64,000 bases of DNA from Paenibacillus sp. J2TS4 (GTDB taxonomy: Bacteria > Bacillota > Bacilli > Paenibacillales > NBRC-103111), in the NCBI RefSeq assembly GCF_018403245.1, contig NZ_BOSH01000014.1:124001-188000 (forward strand), in the 5' to 3' direction. Numbering within the stretch: position 1 is the first letter of the stretch; each line of letters begins with the position of its first letter. The translations under genes were made by a program, and so were the position numbers. This document shows positions 26,062 to 35,136 of this stretch, piece after piece. The notes under the pieces were generated by a model. It did no database searches, was not told the DNA's origin, and saw only the letters and a program-made list of their open reading frames with translations.

Positions 26062-27300
26062 ATGGCTAAAGACAAAATTGTTCTCGCCTATTCGGGCGGC
26101 TTGGATACCTCCGTTATTTTGGCTTGGTTGAAAGAAACCTATGATGCAGAGATTATTGCATTTACGGCGGATATCGGTCAACAAGACGAACTGGACGGCC
26201 TGGAGGAAAAGGCGCTGAAAACCGGCGCATCCAAAGTTTATATCGATGATTTACGCGAAGAATTCGCACGCGACTTTATCTTTCCGATGTTCCAATCGGG
26301 CGCTTTGTATGAAGGGCAATACTTGCTGGGCACCAGCATTGCTCGCCCGTTGATCGCCAAGCGGATGGTCGAAATCGCCAGAGCGGAAGGAGCGACAGCT
26401 ATCGCTCACGGCGCTACAGGCAAAGGGAACGACCAGGTGCGCTTTGAGCTGACGGCTGCTGCGCTTGCTCCGGAAATTGGCGTGATTGCCCCGTGGCGGC
26501 TGGAGTCGTTCCGCGAGCAGTTCCCGGGCCGTGCCGAGATGATCGCTTATGCCGAGAAGCATGGCATCCCCGTGCAGGCGACGGCGTCCAAGCCTTATTC
26601 GACAGATCGCAATCTGCTGCATATCAGCTTCGAAAGCGGAATGCTGGAGGACCCTTGGTTCGACGCGAGTGCCGAATCCTGCAAGGAGATGTATGTGTTG
26701 AGCGTATCCCCGGAGGATGCACCGGACGCTCCGGAATATTTGGAACTGGAATTCGAAGCAGGCAACTGCGTCGGATTGAATGGGCAAGCGATGACTCCTC
26801 TTCAAGTGATGGAGACACTGAACGAGCTTGGCGGCAAGCATGGGATCGGCCGGGTCGATATGGTCGAGAACCGCTTTGTCGGAATGAAGAGCCGGGGAGT
26901 TTATGAAACTCCGGGCGGGACGATCCTGTTCCAGGCGCATCGCCAGATGGAATCGTTGACGATGGATCGGGATGTCATGCATTTGCGCGATTCTTTAATC
27001 TCGAAGTACAGCACATTGGTCTACAACGGCTTCTGGTTTGCACCAGAGCGGCTGGCCCTTCAGGCATTGGTGACCGAGAGCCAGAAGAATGTGACCGGAA
27101 CAGTTCGCGTCAAGCTGTATAAGGGCAATGTAATTGCTGCAGGGGTGAAGAGCCCGGTCAGCCTGTACAATCCGGATATCGCTACGATGGAGGCGGATCC
27201 GACGCAAGCTTACAATCAGGCGGATGCCGCCGGATTTATTAGCCTGAATGCACTGCGTTTGAAGGTTGCTTCGGGTGTAGAGCAGAATAAACGGAAATAA
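26062..27300 (+). CDS. argG: Argininosuccinate synthase
   Basis: 412 residues; joins citrulline and aspartate using ATP. The PP-loop ATP motif is LAYSGGLDTSV near residue 10; GATGKGNDQVRFE lies near residue 115. An upstream ATG at 26020 is in frame, but AGAAGGGTG sits just before ATG 26062, and MAKDKIVLAYSGGLD is the family start. The 108-bp gap after argF holds two copies of CTTGATRGAACT with no evident role. Confidence 0.95.
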   Translation: MAKDKIVLAYSGGLDTSVILAWLKETYDAEIIAFTADIGQQDELDGLEEKALKTGASKVYIDDLREEFARDFIFPMFQSGALYEGQYLLGTSIARPLIAKRMVEIARAEGATAIAHGATGKGNDQVRFELTAAALAPEIGVIAPWRLESFREQFPGRAEMIAYAEKHGIPVQATASKPYSTDRNLLHISFESGMLEDPWFDASAESCKEMYVLSVSPEDAPDAPEYLELEFEAGNCVGLNGQAMTPLQVMETLNELGGKHGIGRVDMVENRFVGMKSRGVYETPGGTILFQAHRQMESLTMDRDVMHLRDSLISKYSTLVYNGFWFAPERLALQALVTESQKNVTGTVRVKLYKGNVIAAGVKSPVSLYNPDIATMEADPTQAYNQADAAGFISLNALRLKVASGVEQNKRK

Positions 27301-27305
27301 TAACC

Positions 27306-27332
27306 AGCGGGCCGCCTGATGCGGCTCGCTTG
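27306..27332 (+). other. GC-rich hairpin between argG and argH
   Basis: AGCGGGCCGC pairs with GCGGCTCGCT (one G-U pair) around a 5-nt loop. It is followed by TTGTTG, not a T run. It may be a weak attenuator or an mRNA-stability hairpin inside the operon. Confidence 0.45.
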
Positions 27333-27354
27333 TTGATGGAAAGGAGCAGCACAG

Positions 27355-28764
27355 GTGTCTAAATTATGGGGTGGCCGGTTCACCAAAAAAACGGATCAGC
27401 TAGTCGAAGAATATACAGCATCCATTCTGTTCGATAAAGAATTGGCTGAAGAAGATATTCAAGGCAGTCTGGCGCACATCGCCATGCTGGCCCAATGCGG
27501 CATTGTTCCGACGGAAGATGCGGATACGATTAAAGAAGGGCTGCTCAAGGTTCTGGAACGGATTCGCCGCGGGGAACTGGAATTCTCCGTTAGCGACGAG
27601 GATATTCATATGAACATCGAGAAAGCGCTCATTGAGGAAATCGGTCCGGTTGGAGGCAAGCTTCATACGGGCCGCAGCCGGAATGATCAGGTCGCAACAG
27701 ACATGCATCTATACCTGCGCAAAAGAGTAGTTGAATTTGTCGACATGCTCCACAAGCTGCAAGAAGCTCTCATTGGGCAGGCCAAGGACAATCTGGATAC
27801 CATTGTGCCTGGCTATACGCATCTCCAGAGAGCTCAGCCTATTTTATTCGCCCATCATCTTATGGCTTATGTCTCCATGTTCCAACGCGATATTGAGCGC
27901 CTTCAGGACAGCTATAAAAGGATTAATATCCTTCCGCTGGGAGCGGGGGCATTGGCGGGTACAACCTTCCCGATTGACCGTCATTTCGTTGCCGAACAGC
28001 TTGGATTCGACCGGGTGTATGAGAACAGCCTGGATGCGGTAAGCGATCGTGATTTCATCGTAGAGTTTCTGTCCAACGCTTCGCTGATCATGATGCATCT
28101 GTCTCGCCTGTGTGAAGAAATGGTCATGTGGTCAAGCACGGAGTTTACCTTCATTGAGCTCGACGACGCTTTTTGTACGGGCAGCAGCATCATGCCGCAG
28201 AAGAAAAACCCGGACGTGGCGGAATTGGTAAGAGGCAAAACCGGCCGCGTCTACGGCAATTTAGTCGGCTTATTGACCGTCCTCAAGGCACTTCCTTTAG
28301 CCTACAACAAGGACATGCAGGAAGATAAGGAAGGGATGTTCGATACCGTGAAGACATTGCAGGGCGCGCTTCAATTATTCGCCCCCATGGTCTCCACGAT
28401 GAAAGTCAATCGGGATCGGATGAGACAAGCCGTCAATCAGGATTTCTCCAATGCGACGGATATTGCCGATTACTTGGTGGGCAAAGGCATTCCGTTCCGA
28501 CAAGCGCACGAAATCATCGGCAAGACCGTGCTGTATTGCATTCAGAACAAAAAATATTTGCTAGATCTGTCGATGGATGAATTCAAGCAATTCTCCGAAT
28601 TATTCGATGATCAGATCTATGAAGTGCTTCAACCCGAGCAGGTCGTCAACGCCCGTAATGTTTACGGGGGAACGGCTTCCGGGCAAGTGACGCAAGCCAT
28701 CTCCCGAGCGGAGGAGGTCTCCGCGAAGACGGCGGATTGGGTCCGACAATATTTGGAGAGATGA
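27355..28764 (+). CDS. argH: Argininosuccinate lyase
   Basis: 469 residues; splits argininosuccinate to arginine and fumarate, the last arginine step. It is a member of the fumarase/aspartase superfamily, whose signature GSSIMPQKKNPD is near residue 280. HTGRSRNDQVATD is near residue 105. The start is GTG 27355 with GGAAAGGAG upstream; the encoded SKLWGGRF is the family N-terminus. Confidence 0.96.
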   Translation: MSKLWGGRFTKKTDQLVEEYTASILFDKELAEEDIQGSLAHIAMLAQCGIVPTEDADTIKEGLLKVLERIRRGELEFSVSDEDIHMNIEKALIEEIGPVGGKLHTGRSRNDQVATDMHLYLRKRVVEFVDMLHKLQEALIGQAKDNLDTIVPGYTHLQRAQPILFAHHLMAYVSMFQRDIERLQDSYKRINILPLGAGALAGTTFPIDRHFVAEQLGFDRVYENSLDAVSDRDFIVEFLSNASLIMMHLSRLCEEMVMWSSTEFTFIELDDAFCTGSSIMPQKKNPDVAELVRGKTGRVYGNLVGLLTVLKALPLAYNKDMQEDKEGMFDTVKTLQGALQLFAPMVSTMKVNRDRMRQAVNQDFSNATDIADYLVGKGIPFRQAHEIIGKTVLYCIQNKKYLLDLSMDEFKQFSELFDDQIYEVLQPEQVVNARNVYGGTASGQVTQAISRAEEVSAKTADWVRQYLER

Positions 28765-28774
28765 GGAAAACAGG

Positions 28775-28806
28775 AACAGACCTCCCTTGCAGGAGGTCTG
28801 TTTTGC
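28775..28806 (+). terminator. Intrinsic terminator of the arg operon
   Basis: Perfect 11-bp stem (AACAGACCTCC with GGAGGTCTGTT) and 6-nt loop, with a short T tail. Confidence 0.75.
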
Positions 28807-28867
28807 CACATATAGAATTATATAAGCTGCTGTTCCCATTCTCAAAGTTCTCCGATAGGAGTTTTTC

Positions 28868-29743
28868 TCAACGAGAGCGGACGGTGATGCTTCCAATCTC
28901 GGTGTAGATTTTAACCGGAGGGCCATCACTTCCGAAGGAAGCCGTATAGTTCGACTTATCTTGTTGGTCTACAGTCATTTCAGGGAGATCGGTGCGGATG
29001 CTTCCAATACTGGTCTGCAGTTCAACCTTCATCGGGGTCATCTCCTCGACGGTCACTTGAACGGCGCCGATTTCCGTCTGAATGTTTATGGGGTGAAGGA
29101 CAGAAGTCATATCGACGGACACCTTTCCTATGCTACTGTTCACGTTCATATCCGCTTTGATCTCACTTAATTGAACGCGTCCGATATCGGTTTGAACTTC
29201 CAACTGCTCTCCAGAATAATGGCTTAGCTCTACGGATCCCGTTTTGCTGCTCAAGTAGAGCTGGTTTGCTTCCAGGTCGGCTATCCTGACGCTGCCTATG
29301 TCTGAAGAGGCTTTAATATCGGCATAGATCTTGTCTGGGATCTCCACCTCCAATTTCGTGAGCAGATTATCTCTCTCTTCGGATATCCAATCTTGCAGGA
29401 GACTGAGATTAATTCCTTTCTGCTTAGGATGGCGGACCTCCACGGTCAATTTATCTTTTTCCTGCTTGGTGATAAGCTCAGGCTTATATTTATCAGTGGT
29501 GGTGCCGTTTAAGCGGACCGTAATGAGGTCCGATGAGCTTGGGACAAAAATGATATCGGCGATATCAGTATAGATGTCAAGCTGATGGATAGAGGTAGAA
29601 TCAAACGCACGCTCCTGATCCGTATGATTGCTTTCAGCCGAGACGGTGGGCTTCCAGGCAAAGGTTAAGCCCAGTCCGATAGCTCCTACCAGGAAGCAGA
29701 CTAAAGAGAATAAGACCACGACAACCACCATTTTTCTCTTCAT
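28868..29743 (-). CDS. DUF4097 beta-repeat protein, membrane-anchored
   Basis: 291 residues. One N-terminal transmembrane or signal segment (VVVVVLFSLVCFLVGAIGLG) precedes a long region of repeated beta strands. In it a short unit ending in IGSV, IGRV, IGKV, IGAV or IGSI recurs, as in the DUF4097 adhesin-like fold. It follows a HAAS/DUF1700 gene by 2 bp, the usual Firmicute pairing in envelope-stress modules. Function is unproven; a surface or periplasmic-face sensor is plausible. GGGGGG precedes the ATG. Confidence 0.75.
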   Translation of the reverse strand: MKRKMVVVVVLFSLVCFLVGAIGLGLTFAWKPTVSAESNHTDQERAFDSTSIHQLDIYTDIADIIFVPSSSDLITVRLNGTTTDKYKPELITKQEKDKLTVEVRHPKQKGINLSLLQDWISEERDNLLTKLEVEIPDKIYADIKASSDIGSVRIADLEANQLYLSSKTGSVELSHYSGEQLEVQTDIGRVQLSEIKADMNVNSSIGKVSVDMTSVLHPINIQTEIGAVQVTVEEMTPMKVELQTSIGSIRTDLPEMTVDQQDKSNYTASFGSDGPPVKIYTEIGSITVRSR

Positions 29744-29745
29744 GT

Positions 29746-30285
29746 CTATTCCCCCCTTATCAGATTGACATTAATCCTAATATATTTGCTTACTATGATA
29801 ACGTACCATTTAATCGAGTAAACCATCGCAATTCCTATCAGCATTCCAAGACCGAAGGTAGACATGGACAAAAAGAGCTTATGGACCATTAACGTTTCTG
29901 TAAAAGGCGGAAGCCATATAAAGATAGACATGGCAAGAAGGGCAATGGAAACGATGGAAAGAGCTAACAGCACGGCGCTAACGACCATAAATGGCGTCAA
30001 GACAACAATTAAATTAAACAGCCCTAGGGCAACACTGGCCATCAGTGCTCTCGCCCCTTGGGCCGAACTATGATTTGATATATGCTGATGCTGGACGAAG
30101 CGGGCATACGAATGATCATCCTGAGAGGCATATCCTAGATAGGAGGCTACCTCATTTTCGTCCTTGCCGTTTTCGGATGCAGTTTGGAACAAATCTTCAT
30201 AAACTTGAATAATCTGCCGTCGTTCTTGTTCTGGAAGTCCTTTCAGCTTGTATTCCAGATTACGGAAGAAAGCTTCCTTCGACAT
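29746..30285 (-). CDS. HAAS/DUF1700 membrane protein
   Basis: 179 residues. The N-terminal ~60-residue HAAS helical domain (FFRNLEYKLKGLPEQERRQI) is followed by about three hydrophobic spans. Proteins of this kind are usually encoded with a PadR-like repressor and a DUF4097 protein; here only the DUF4097 partner is visible. AGAGGTGA sits before ATG 30285, and the further upstream in-frame ATGs at 30348 and 30342 lack a ribosome site and would add 21 and 19 unconserved residues. Confidence 0.75.
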   Translation of the reverse strand: MSKEAFFRNLEYKLKGLPEQERRQIIQVYEDLFQTASENGKDENEVASYLGYASQDDHSYARFVQHQHISNHSSAQGARALMASVALGLFNLIVVLTPFMVVSAVLLALSIVSIALLAMSIFIWLPPFTETLMVHKLFLSMSTFGLGMLIGIAMVYSIKWYVIIVSKYIRINVNLIRGE

Positions 30286-30311
30286 TGGTTTTGTCACCTC
30301 TTCGTTGATCC

Positions 30312-30369
30312 GTAACCCTAGGTTACAAGAAGAAGAGAACATTGCCAAGTCACTGAAGTCATATGACTT
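30312..30369. promoter_or_regulatory. Two palindromes upstream of the HAAS/DUF4097 pair
   Basis: GTAACCCTAGGTTAC (30312-30326) and AAGTCATATGACTT (30356-30369) are near-perfect and perfect palindromes just upstream of the leftward gene start. They could be operators for a dimeric repressor encoded elsewhere. No promoter hexamers were clear. Confidence 0.4.
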
Positions 30370-30374
30370 GTCAC

Positions 30375-30434
30375 AAAAAAGAGAGCGAAATAGGCTCTCA
30401 GCTTATCTGAAACCGGACGGTGAAGAGAGCCTAT
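30375..30434 (-). terminator. Intrinsic terminator downstream of the VanW gene
   Basis: 10-bp inverted repeat (ATAGGCTCTC at 30390-30399 with GAGAGCCTAT at 30425-30434). On the minus strand it is followed by TTTCGCTCTC and six T residues. Confidence 0.6.
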
Positions 30435-30445
30435 CCCACAGCGGA

Positions 30446-31867
30446 TTAACGCCCCCGGAGCCCGTCTTCCACAATGGGGGAAGATTCTTTGCTTGGGTTC
30501 TCTGCTTTGGCGTCGTTAGGAGTCGCGATTAATACAGGCTGCGCGGCATAGGTATCTTTGGAAATAAGTTGGGATTCTTTTTTCTGCCCATTTTCGAATT
30601 GAATCCGGTAGGTTTCGACAATGTACCCTGGTTTTCCCTTCTGAATTAACTGTTCTTTAGTCAGGGAAGGATTGTACACATATTTGATGGAGGGCTCCAC
30701 TTCCTTCACGACAACCGACTCAATATCATAAGTAATATGACTCGGAGCCCGACCGAACACTTTGACGGTGAGCCGATTTTCTTCCATCTGGGTCTTGATC
30801 AGCAAGTAATGACCGGTATTGTTGCGGAATTTGAAGTTGATATAGCCATCCGCGTAGGTGGCGTCCTGACCTAATTCGACATAACTGACAGGCAAGGTAT
30901 GGTTCCTTCTTTCCACAATTTCGAGTCCGCCTCGCAGAACAGCGTTATACAATGTGCTGGATACTTGGCAAATTCCACCGCCTATTCCGGTCACGAGCTG
31001 TCCGTTGACAATCACCGGAGCCTCCTTGAACCCGAATTGAGTTTCCGCTTGCCGTACCGTCTGGCCATAGTCAAATTGTTCCTCTGGCCCAAGCAGCGTG
31101 TTGTCCACTATTTGAGCGGCCGATTGTATGTTGTGTACACGCCCTGCCTCATTTGTTAAATAGAGGGTAGTGAATTCACTCAGCTTGCGGTCGATTCCCT
31201 GAGCCTCAAGATCGGCAGCGCTAATTTGAGGATTTTCTGCCAATAAGGGCAGCTTTAGCGATATTTGATCGGAGCTGTCGACCCATCCGTTCCATTCGTT
31301 GTCGAACCATTCCAGAATGGTTCTTTTCAACACTTGCTCATCAACGCGAAAAGCGGCTTTTTCTGGAATAATTTCAACCTGATCGTCCTTGGTAATCACT
31401 CTCCGGGCATCTTGAGGGGATTGTTCATACATCGGGGACCATACAGATTTCAACATTTTTTGCATTGCAATGTCATTAAAAGATAAGGTAAGCTTTAAAG
31501 ATGAGCCAGAGAGCGTCCAGCGGTTTTTGGCCTGCTCCAAGCGATTTCCGGATCGAAGCAGCTGCAGGGAATCAAAAAAAGCCTGCATGTCGATTTGTAT
31601 ACCGAGCTGCTCCATTGTCAATGAAGCGGGAACGGCCTCGGGGCGGTCGGAAGTGAAGGAAATAGTGATCCGGGAGAAATCCGAAGCAGTTTGCTTAAGC
31701 TTGGCAGCAACTTGAAAATAGGGCTTTCCGGCAATTTTCCAGCCGTGCAGGCTCATTCCTCTCGGAAAGCTTTTTTGCGCAGTATAGCCGATGAGAGAGA
31801 AAAAGATTAAAGCCAGCGCGGTCAAAGCCGAAATAATAAATAATAGAGCTCTCCTTGACCATGGCAT
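30446..31867 (-). CDS. VanW family protein, membrane-anchored
   Basis: 473 residues. One N-terminal transmembrane segment lies at about residues 8-30, followed by a peptidoglycan-binding-4-like extracellular region. The VanW domain is at about residues 250-390 (VTGIGGGICQVSSTLYNAV is the family core; ERRNHTLPVSYV follows). A G5-like or beta tail ends the protein. The family was named from a vancomycin-resistance cluster but its biochemical role is unknown; an extracytoplasmic wall role is likely. It is transcribed away from ftsE. Confidence 0.85.
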   Translation of the reverse strand: MPWSRRALLFIISALTALALIFFSLIGYTAQKSFPRGMSLHGWKIAGKPYFQVAAKLKQTASDFSRITISFTSDRPEAVPASLTMEQLGIQIDMQAFFDSLQLLRSGNRLEQAKNRWTLSGSSLKLTLSFNDIAMQKMLKSVWSPMYEQSPQDARRVITKDDQVEIIPEKAAFRVDEQVLKRTILEWFDNEWNGWVDSSDQISLKLPLLAENPQISAADLEAQGIDRKLSEFTTLYLTNEAGRVHNIQSAAQIVDNTLLGPEEQFDYGQTVRQAETQFGFKEAPVIVNGQLVTGIGGGICQVSSTLYNAVLRGGLEIVERRNHTLPVSYVELGQDATYADGYINFKFRNNTGHYLLIKTQMEENRLTVKVFGRAPSHITYDIESVVVKEVEPSIKYVYNPSLTKEQLIQKGKPGYIVETYRIQFENGQKKESQLISKDTYAAQPVLIATPNDAKAENPSKESSPIVEDGLRGR

Positions 31868-32184
31868 GAGATGAACCTCCCTTCATTCACTTTGCAGAAA
31901 CGGGCCTGGATTGGGACAAGACTTTTACATGAACTATATTTTCTCGTAACATTTCGGACTTAAAGGAGAAGAAGAGTTTAGAGCAGCCTCTCTAAAGGAT
32001 TGTATGAGGGATGTCCTTGATATATTTCAACAACTCTCCTGGCAGCATCGTTCGTCACCGATCGGGAAACAAGGCGATGATGTGAAAAAAAACGAAGAAA
32101 TGTTACCTTTTTGTTACCTTTCTAAAGGAATTTAAAGAGTTATGTCGAAGTTTTAGAGGGTTACTACAAACAGGATGTGATAGC
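31868..32184. other. Divergent intergenic region, VanW gene / ftsE
   Basis: 317 bp with no gene. The notable feature is a tandem GTTACC motif (GTTACCTTTTTGTTACC, around 32103-32119) about 70 bp before ftsE. Promoter hexamers for either side are not convincing by eye. Confidence 0.5.
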
Positions 32185-32871
32185 ATGATAGAAATGCAAG
32201 ACGTCTGGAAGACCTATCCGGACGGTACGCACGCGATAAAAGGCATCAACCTGAAAGTAAATGCGAACGAGTTTGTTTATATTGTCGGTCCGTCAGGGGC
32301 GGGTAAATCGACTTTTATGAAGATGATATATAGGGAAGAAAGACCTACCAAAGGCCAGATTTTTGTTAACGGATTTAATCTGGAGAAGCTGAAGGCGAGG
32401 AAGATTCCTTATGTTCGCCGCAATATCGGAGTGGTTTTTCAAGATTTTAGACTGCTGCCCAAATTAACCGTTTATGAAAATATTGCCTTTGCTATGGAAG
32501 CGATAGAAGCACCTAAGAAGTTGATCAAGAAAAGAACGATGGAAGTGCTGGAGCTCGTTAAGCTGAAGGATAAAACGACTTCCTTTCCGACTCAGCTGTC
32601 CGGCGGAGAGCAGCAGAGGATTGCGATTGCCCGCGCAATTGTCAATAATCCGGCAGTCATTATTGCGGACGAGCCTACGGGAAATCTGGATCCCGAAACG
32701 TCTTGGGGAATTATGAATTTGCTGGAGGAAATTAATTACCGGGGAACGACCATCATCATGGCTACGCACAACAAAGAGATAGTTAACACCATCCGCAAAA
32801 GAGTGATCGCTATCGAACAAGGCCAAATTGCCCGTGACCAGGCGAGAGGGGAGTACGGGTATGACGATTAA
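32185..32871 (+). CDS. ftsE: Cell-division ABC ATPase FtsE
   Basis: A 228-residue cytoplasmic ATPase that pairs with FtsX and couples division or elongation to wall hydrolases. Walker A is VGPSGAGKSTF, the signature LSGGEQQRIAIARAI, and Walker B VIIADEPTG. The ribosome site before the ATG (AGGATGTG) is moderate. The last 11 bp overlap ftsX. Confidence 0.96.
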   Translation: MIEMQDVWKTYPDGTHAIKGINLKVNANEFVYIVGPSGAGKSTFMKMIYREERPTKGQIFVNGFNLEKLKARKIPYVRRNIGVVFQDFRLLPKLTVYENIAFAMEAIEAPKKLIKKRTMEVLELVKLKDKTTSFPTQLSGGEQQRIAIARAIVNNPAVIIADEPTGNLDPETSWGIMNLLEEINYRGTTIIMATHNKEIVNTIRKRVIAIEQGQIARDQARGEYGYDD

Positions 32872-33778
32872 TACATTTGGCCGGCATTTCAGAGAGGGCG
32901 GCAAGAATATTATCCGCAACGGCTGGATGACCTTTGCCTCCGTCAGTTCGATTTCGATTTCTTTGTTTATATTGGGATTATTCCTAATTTTGTCTCTTAA
33001 TGTAAATTATTTGACGGAGCAGATTGAGAAGCAAGTCGAGATTCGGGTGTTTCTGGAACTGGAGATTACCCCGGAAGAGATTTCAGCGATTGAAGCCAGC
33101 ATTGCTGGCATGCCGGAGGTGGCCAAGAATACGTTCATCTCGAAAGAGGAAGGGCTGGAGATTTTGCGGGAGAAGATGGGAGATTCCGCTGAAGCTTATT
33201 TGGATGGGCTGGACGGTGAAAACAATCCGTTGAACGATTCCTTCACCGTAGAAGTAAAGCAGCCGAGCGAAGTAGGATTGGTAGCGGAGAAGATTGGAGC
33301 TTTGAACGCCGGTAAAGATCCTGCACCGATTGTCGATGTGAATTATGGCAAAGGCACGGTTGATACCTTGTTTAAAGTGACTTCCATTATCCGCAACGTC
33401 GGTCTTGTTCTGGTCGCCTGTCTGGCCTTGACGGCGATGTTCCTGATTTCGAACACGATCAAGCTGACCATTATGGCAAGAAACCGGGAAATTAAAATTA
33501 TGAAGCTGGTAGGAGCAACCAACAGCTTTATCAACTGGCCATTTTTTATAGAAGGGGCGCTTCTTGGGTTGATCGGTTCCGCTATTCCTATTGGAATTCT
33601 GGCTTACGGATATTTTGAGCTGCTCAAAGGGACCCAGGCGGATATTAGCGTATTTATGGTTCAATTTAAGCCTCTCGTTGATGTTATCTATCCCGTCGGC
33701 ATTCTTTTGCTTTCGATAGGATTAGTCATTGGAATCTGGGGTAGCTTGATATCGGTCCGCAAGTATTTAAAAGTGTAG
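32861..33778 (+). CDS. ftsX: Cell-division permease-like protein FtsX
   Basis: A 305-residue membrane protein. An N-terminal transmembrane segment (SISISLFILGLFLIL) is followed by an extracellular loop of about 130 residues, which in Firmicutes contacts the peptidoglycan hydrolase. Three C-terminal spans make up the FtsX domain (IKLTIMARNREIKIMKLVGA). ATG 32861 overlaps the ftsE end and has GAGAGGGGAG upstream, so the longer frame from 32828 is rejected. Confidence 0.95.
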   Translation: MTINTFGRHFREGGKNIIRNGWMTFASVSSISISLFILGLFLILSLNVNYLTEQIEKQVEIRVFLELEITPEEISAIEASIAGMPEVAKNTFISKEEGLEILREKMGDSAEAYLDGLDGENNPLNDSFTVEVKQPSEVGLVAEKIGALNAGKDPAPIVDVNYGKGTVDTLFKVTSIIRNVGLVLVACLALTAMFLISNTIKLTIMARNREIKIMKLVGATNSFINWPFFIEGALLGLIGSAIPIGILAYGYFELLKGTQADISVFMVQFKPLVDVIYPVGILLLSIGLVIGIWGSLISVRKYLKV

Positions 33779-33789
33779 GAGGAATACTG

Positions 33790-35004
33790 TTGAAAAAGTT
33801 ATCGCTGTCTCTCGCAACCGTAGTCATAGCCATATGCCTGGTCATTCCACCGTATACCGGTTATGCCGGCCCAATAGACGATATCAACCGTAAGCTGGAG
33901 CAGCTTCAGAAGCAGGAGCAGGAAGCAGCCAAAAAGCGAAAAGAAGCCGAAGAGCTCAAGGCTTCCTTGTCGGAGCAAAAAAGGGTAGAGATTATAACGC
34001 TGAAGGAATTGCAGGAAGAGATAGAGCAGCAGGTGGCCAAGCTGAACGATCTGAACGAGCAGGTTAACGCCGTGACGGTGGCTCTTCAAGAGACGACTCA
34101 GCAATTAATGGATGCAGAGGATCGAGTGGAGGAAAGAGACCAGCAGTTAAAGTCCAGAGTTCGGGCTATGTACAAGAACGGAACGGTCTCGTATCTTGAC
34201 GTCATTCTGAGCGCAACCAGCTTCTCGGACTTTATTGAACGGTTCAATACATTGAAATTAATATCCGGCAACGATAAGCGACTGCTGGAGGCGAACAAAA
34301 AGGACCGTGACCTCATCGCGGAGAAGAAGGCAGAGGTCGAAGTTCAGCTTCAGGAAGCAGAAAGACTATATGCGGAAGCGGAGGATGTGCGGCAGCAGCT
34401 GTTAGTTAGAGAGAAGCAAAAAGAAGTCGCTATCGCCAGCTTGTCAGCACAAGAACACGAAGCGGAAAGCATCAGCGAGGAACAAGAGCAGAGCTTGGTA
34501 GCTCTCGCTAAGGAAAAGTCCGAGCTGTATAGTGAAAGAAATAAATTGATCCAGCAGCAAAAAGCTAAGGAGGCAAAGCTGAAGACGACCAATGTGAGCC
34601 GCGCAGGTGGGCAACTGGCTTGGCCTGTTCCGGACAGCGGACTCATCACTTCCGAGTTCGGTTATCGGATAGATCCGATTGCCAAGACGAGGAAGCTTCA
34701 TGCGGGCATGGATATCGCGGCCCCTAACGGAACTACAATCGTAGCGGCGGATGATGGGGTTGTGCTGATCGCTTCCTGGGTAAGAGGATATGGTAATACG
34801 GTTGTAGTCGATCACGGCGGTGGCATGTGGACCTGGTATGGACATATTCGTCAGAACGGTATTAAAGTAAGTGAGGGAGACTCCGTTACGAGAGGACAAA
34901 AAATTGCGGAAGTGGGATCGACTGGAGACTCGACCGGAAATCATCTTCATTTCGAAGTAAGAATCAACGAAAAGCCGGTCAACCCGAGACCTTATGTTGA
35001 ATAA
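33790..35004 (+). CDS. Secreted coiled-coil LytM/M23 peptidase, likely FtsEX partner
   Basis: 404 residues. A signal peptide ends near TGYAG (residue 27). A long coiled coil runs to about residue 255, rich in E, K, Q and R heptads. Residues ~275-404 form the M23 zinc endopeptidase domain (HAGMDIAAPNG and HLHFEVR supply the zinc ligands), so it is probably active. The EnvC/PcsB/CwlO-like layout, and a position 11 bp after ftsX, point to a wall hydrolase gated by FtsEX. The start is TTG 33790 after AGGAGG. Confidence 0.9.
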   Translation: MKKLSLSLATVVIAICLVIPPYTGYAGPIDDINRKLEQLQKQEQEAAKKRKEAEELKASLSEQKRVEIITLKELQEEIEQQVAKLNDLNEQVNAVTVALQETTQQLMDAEDRVEERDQQLKSRVRAMYKNGTVSYLDVILSATSFSDFIERFNTLKLISGNDKRLLEANKKDRDLIAEKKAEVEVQLQEAERLYAEAEDVRQQLLVREKQKEVAIASLSAQEHEAESISEEQEQSLVALAKEKSELYSERNKLIQQQKAKEAKLKTTNVSRAGGQLAWPVPDSGLITSEFGYRIDPIAKTRKLHAGMDIAAPNGTTIVAADDGVVLIASWVRGYGNTVVVDHGGGMWTWYGHIRQNGIKVSEGDSVTRGQKIAEVGSTGDSTGNHLHFEVRINEKPVNPRPYVE

Positions 35005-35136
35005 AATTATTAAAGTGCCGTAATAGCACTCGTTCGTCCTCTTTTTCAAAATTTTTTAATAGATTGGAATAATAAACCGTACATGCTTGTCATATACTAG
35101 CAGGTAAGTCAGGGTAGCAAAGGTGGTGCAAGGTGA

